Assembly: GCA_021292105.1 (NCBI GenBank)
Contig: CM037871.1
Location: 23,246,057 to 23,310,056 of the forward strand
DNA from: Anadara kagoshimensis
Lineage: Eukaryota > Mollusca > Bivalvia > Arcoida > Arcidae
Reading direction: 5' to 3'
Length of the DNA: 64,000 nucleotides
Every line of letters starts with the position of its first letter. Positions within the stretch are counted from its first letter, which is position 1. The position numbers and the translations under genes are program-made. The notes under the pieces were generated by a model, which had not been told where the DNA came from, did not search any database, and saw nothing but the letters and a program-made list of their open reading frames with translations. Positions 60,401-64,000 of this stretch are shown piece by piece.

Positions 60401-63400
60401 ACCTCTGACCTTATGATAGTAAAACCTTGTGCATCTCGGTGTCCGAAACAGAACTTTTGTACCGTAGCACCTGGGATTATCAAACTTGGTGTGTGGATGC
60501 ATCATGGGAAGACGATGTGTCATGTACCAAATTTAGGTCACTGTGACCTTGACTTTGACCTTGAGCCTTTATATAGAAAACCTTGTGCATCTTCGGTCCG
60601 GAACAGAAATTTTGTACCGTAGAACCTAGGATTATCAAACTTGGTGTGTGGATGCATCATGGGAAGGACGATGTGTCATGTACCAAATTTAGGTCACTGT
60701 GACCTTGACTTTGACCTTGACTCTATGGTAGTAAAACCTTGTGCATCTTCGTGTCAGGAACAGAACTCCGGAACAAAACTTTTGTACTAAGCACCTAGGA
60801 TTATCAAACTTTATGTGGCATGCATCTGGGAAGGGATGTGTCATGTACCAAATTAAGGTCACTGTGACCTTGACTTTGACCTTTGACCTCTATGGTAGTA
60901 AAACCTTGTGCATCTTCGTGTCCGGAACAGAACTTTTGTACCGTAGAACCTAGGATTATCAAACTTGGTTTGTGGATGCATCATGAGAAGGACGATGTGT
61001 CATGTACCAAATTTAGGTCACTGTGACCTTGACTTTGACCTTTGACCTCTATAGTAAAACCTTGTGCATCTTCGTGTCCGGAACAGAACTTTTGTACTTA
61101 GCACCTAGGATTATCAAACTTGGTGTGCATGCATCTTGGGAAGGTGATATGTCATGTACCAAATTTAAGGTCACTGTGACCTTGACTTTGACCTTTGACC
61201 TCTATGGTAGTAAAACTTGTGCATCTTCGTGTCCGGAACAGAACTTTTGTACCGTAACCTAGGATTATTCAAACTTGGTGTGTGGATGCATCATGGGAAG
61301 GCGATGTGTCATGTACCAAATTTAGGTCACTGTGACCTTGACTTTGACCTTTGAGCTCTATGATAGTAAAACCTTGTGCATCTTCGTGTCCGAACAGAAA
61401 ACAGAACTTTTGTACTAAGCACCTAGGATTATCAAACTTTGTGTGGATGCATCATGGAAGGCGATGTGTCATGTACCAAATTAGGTCACTGTGACTTGAC
61501 TTTTCCTTTGAGCTTTATGATAGTAAAACCTTGTGCATCTTCGTTTCCGGAACAGAACTTTTACAAGCACCTAGGATTATCAAACTTGGTGTGTGGAGCA
61601 TCATGGAAGGCGATGTGTCATGTACCAAATTTAGGTCACTGTGACTTGATTTTGACCTTTGAGCTCTATGATAGTAAAACCTTGTGCATCTCGTGTCCGA
61701 ACAGAACTTTTGTACCGTAGCACCAGGATTATCAAACATGGTATGGGGATGCATCATGGGAAGGCGATGTGTCATGTAAATTTAGGTCACTGTGACCTTG
61801 ACTTTGACCTTTGACCTCTATGATAGTAAAACCTTGTGCATCTTCGTGTCCGGAACAGAACTTTTGTACCGTAGCACCTAGGATTATCAAACTTGGTGTG
61901 TGGATGCATCATGGAAGACAACGTGTGCATGTACCAAATTTAGGTCACTGTGACCTTGACTTTGATCTTTGAGCTTTATGATAGTAAAACCTTGTGCATC
62001 TTCGTGTCCGGAACAGAACTTTTGTACCGTAGCACTAGGATTATCAAACTTGGTTGTGTGGATGCATCATGTAAGGCGATGTGTCATGTACCAAATTTAG
62101 GTCACTGTGACCTTGACTTTGACCTTGACCTCTATGGTAGTAAAACCTTGTGCATCTTTGTGTCCGGAACAGAACTTTTGTACCGTAGTAGAACCTAGGA
62201 TTATCAAACTTGGTGTTGTGGATGCATCATGGGAAGCGATGTGTCATGTACCAAATTTAGGTCACTGTGACCTTGACTTTGACCTTTGAGCTCTATGATA
62301 GTAAAACCTTGTGCATCTCCGTGTCCGAAACAGAACTTTTGTACCGTAGCACCTAGGATTATCAAACTTGGTATGGGGATGCATCAGGGAAGCGATGTGT
62401 CATGTACCAAATTTAGGTCACTGTGACCTTGACTTTGACCTTTGACCTCTATGATAGTAAAACCTTGTGCATCTCGGTGTCCGAAACAGAACTTTTGTAC
62501 CGTAGCACCTAGGATTATCAAACTGGTGTGTGGATGCATCATGGGAAGACGATGTGTCATTACCAAATTTAGGTCACTGTGACCTTGACTTTGACCTTTG
62601 ACCTCTATGGTAGTAAAACCTTGTGCATCTTCGTGTCCGGAACAGAACTTTTGTACCGTAGAACCTAGGATTATCAAACTTGGTGTGTGGATGCATCATG
62701 GCGAAGGCAATGTGTATTGTACCAATTTAGGTCACTGTGAGCTTGACTTTGACCTTTGACCTCTATGGTAGTAAAACCTTGTGCATCTTCGTGTCAGGAA
62801 CAGAACTTTTGTACTAAGCACCTAGGATTATCAAACTTTATGTGTGGATGCATCATGGGAAGGCGATGTGTCATGTACCAAATTTAGGTCACTGTGACCT
62901 TGACTTTGACCTTTGACCTCTATGGTAGTAAAACCTTGTGCATCTTCGTGTCCGGAACAGAACTTTTGTACCGTAGAACCTAGGATTATCAAACTTGGTG
63001 TGTGGATGCATCATGGGAAGACGATGTGTCATGTACCAAATTTAGGTCACTGTGACATTGACTTTGACCTTTGAGCTCTATGAGATTAAAACCTTGTGCA
63101 TCTCCGTGTCCGAAACAGAACTTTTGTACCGTAGCACCTAGGATTATCAAACTTGGTATGGAGATGCATCAAGGGAAGACGATGTGTCATTTACCAAATT
63201 TAGGTCACTGTGACCTTGACTTTGACCTTTGACCTCTATGTAGTAAAACCTTGTGCATCTTCGTGTCCGGAACAGAACTTTTGTACCGTAGAACCTAGGA
63301 TTATCAAACTTGGGTGTGGATGCATCATGCGAAGGCAATGTGTATTGTACCAAATTTAGGTCACCTTGAGCTTGACTTTGACCTTTGACCTCTATGGTAG

Positions 63401-64000
63401 TAAAACCTTGTGCATCTTCGTGTCCGGAACAGAACTTTTGTACCGTAGAACCTAGGATTGTCAAACTTGGTGTGTGGATGCATCTGGGAAGACGATGTGT
63501 CATGTACCAAATTTAGGTCACTGTGACCTTGACTTTGACCTTTGAGCTTATGATAGTAAAACCTTCTGCATCTTCGTGTCCGGAACAGAACTTTGTACCG
63601 TAGAACCTAGGATTATCAAACTTTATGTGTGGATGCATCATGCGAAGGCAATGTGTCATGTACGAAATTTAGGTCACTGTGACCTTGATTTGACCTTTGA
63701 CCTCTATGGTAGTAAAACCTTGTGCATCTTCGTGTCCGGAACAGAACTTTTGTACTAGCACCTAGGATTATCAAACTTGGTGTGTGGATGCATCATGGGA
63801 AGGACGATGTGTCATGTACCAAATTTAGGTCACTGTGACCTTGACTTTGACCTTTGAGCTCTATGATAGTAAAACCTTGTGCATCTCCGTGTCCAAAACA
63901 GAACTTTTGTACCGTAGCACCTAGGATTATCAAACTTGGTATGGGGATGCATCAAGGGAAGGCGATGTGTCTTGTACCAAATTTAGGTCACTGTGACCTT
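51405..64000. repeat. 157 bp tandem array with nuclear-receptor half-site cluster
   Basis: It is introduced by GGGGGGTATATAGGAATCAC and CTTGTCCGTCTGTCTGTCTG, then head-to-tail monomers of about 157-158 bp to the window edge, about 80 by length. The monomer runs TCCGGAACAGAACTTTTGTA, CACCTAGGATTATCAAACTT, GTGGATGCATCATGGGAAGG, CATGTACCAAATTTAGGTCA, CTGTGACCTTGACTTTGACC, then CTCTATGGTAGTAAAACCTT. Variants alternate (ACCGTAGCACC or ACTAAGCACC; TTTGACCTCT or TTTGAGCTTT). Open frames of 60-144 codons on both strands are readings of the array, not genes. The left introduction resembles the other GTCCGTC-bearing elements, suggesting a giant minisatellite-cored mobile element. Confidence 0.95.

Noticed and set aside
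51405-64000. Dozens of 60-144 codon frames encoding FCSGHEDAQGFT-type repeats
   Set aside because: They are translations of the 157 bp array; they break at every indel, appear on both strands, and have no unique start or domain.

Overview
This window is nuclear DNA of a metazoan, most likely a bivalve mollusc. It is AT-rich and gene-poor, and repeats dominate it. The bivalve reading rests on four things: tRNA-derived SINEs whose 3' end reads TTAAATCAAATCAAAT; tandem-repeat elements whose ends begin TTAGCTCACCTG and carry GTCCGTC-rich stretches; a SAM plus HECT protein of a type expanded in bivalves; and remnants of LINE, Penelope-like and Polinton elements. Species is not determinable by eye. 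Nothing prokaryotic was seen: no operons, ribosome binding sites or CRISPR array.

Layout. 1-4704 and 17848-21600 form a large inverted duplication. Each arm holds a foldback-type element with ends CCTCTTATTTAGTTTCTG, made of a 21-22 bp tandem array, a central palindrome and the inverted array. A third, half copy lies at 21685-22086. Between the arms are a probably intact two-exon DDE transposase gene resembling IS3EU (4897-6614, +) and a SAM-HECT E3 ligase-like gene on the minus strand (exon 1 at 15514-15431, exon 2 at 12707-10754) with two apparent frameshifts. 22-39 kb is a graveyard of mobile elements: a LINE RT fragment, a TIR element with tandem-repeat ends, a Penelope-like remnant with a local inverted duplication, an L1-like fragment, a pogo-like TIR element, several SINEs, fragments of multicopy unknown genes, a decayed Polinton segment (packaging ATPase and adjoining ORFs) and an L1/Tx1-like RT. 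41-48.4 kb holds three minisatellite-cored elements (about 165 bp and about 146 bp units). 51.4 kb to the window end is one continuous array of a roughly 157 bp monomer, about 80 copies by length, running off the right edge.

The most notable signal is in the arrays. Every monomer of the 157 bp array carries a dense nuclear-receptor half-site cluster: a perfect inverted repeat AGGTCACTGTGACCT, then TGACCTTGA, then often a perfect DR1. The sequence-unrelated 146 bp array carries its own cluster of four half-sites. Whether this has any regulatory role is untested.

Only the transposase and the SAM-HECT locus look like real multi-exon coding genes, and the second is probably broken or mis-sequenced. 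Most other open frames are spurious readings of tandem repeats whose period has no stop codon.
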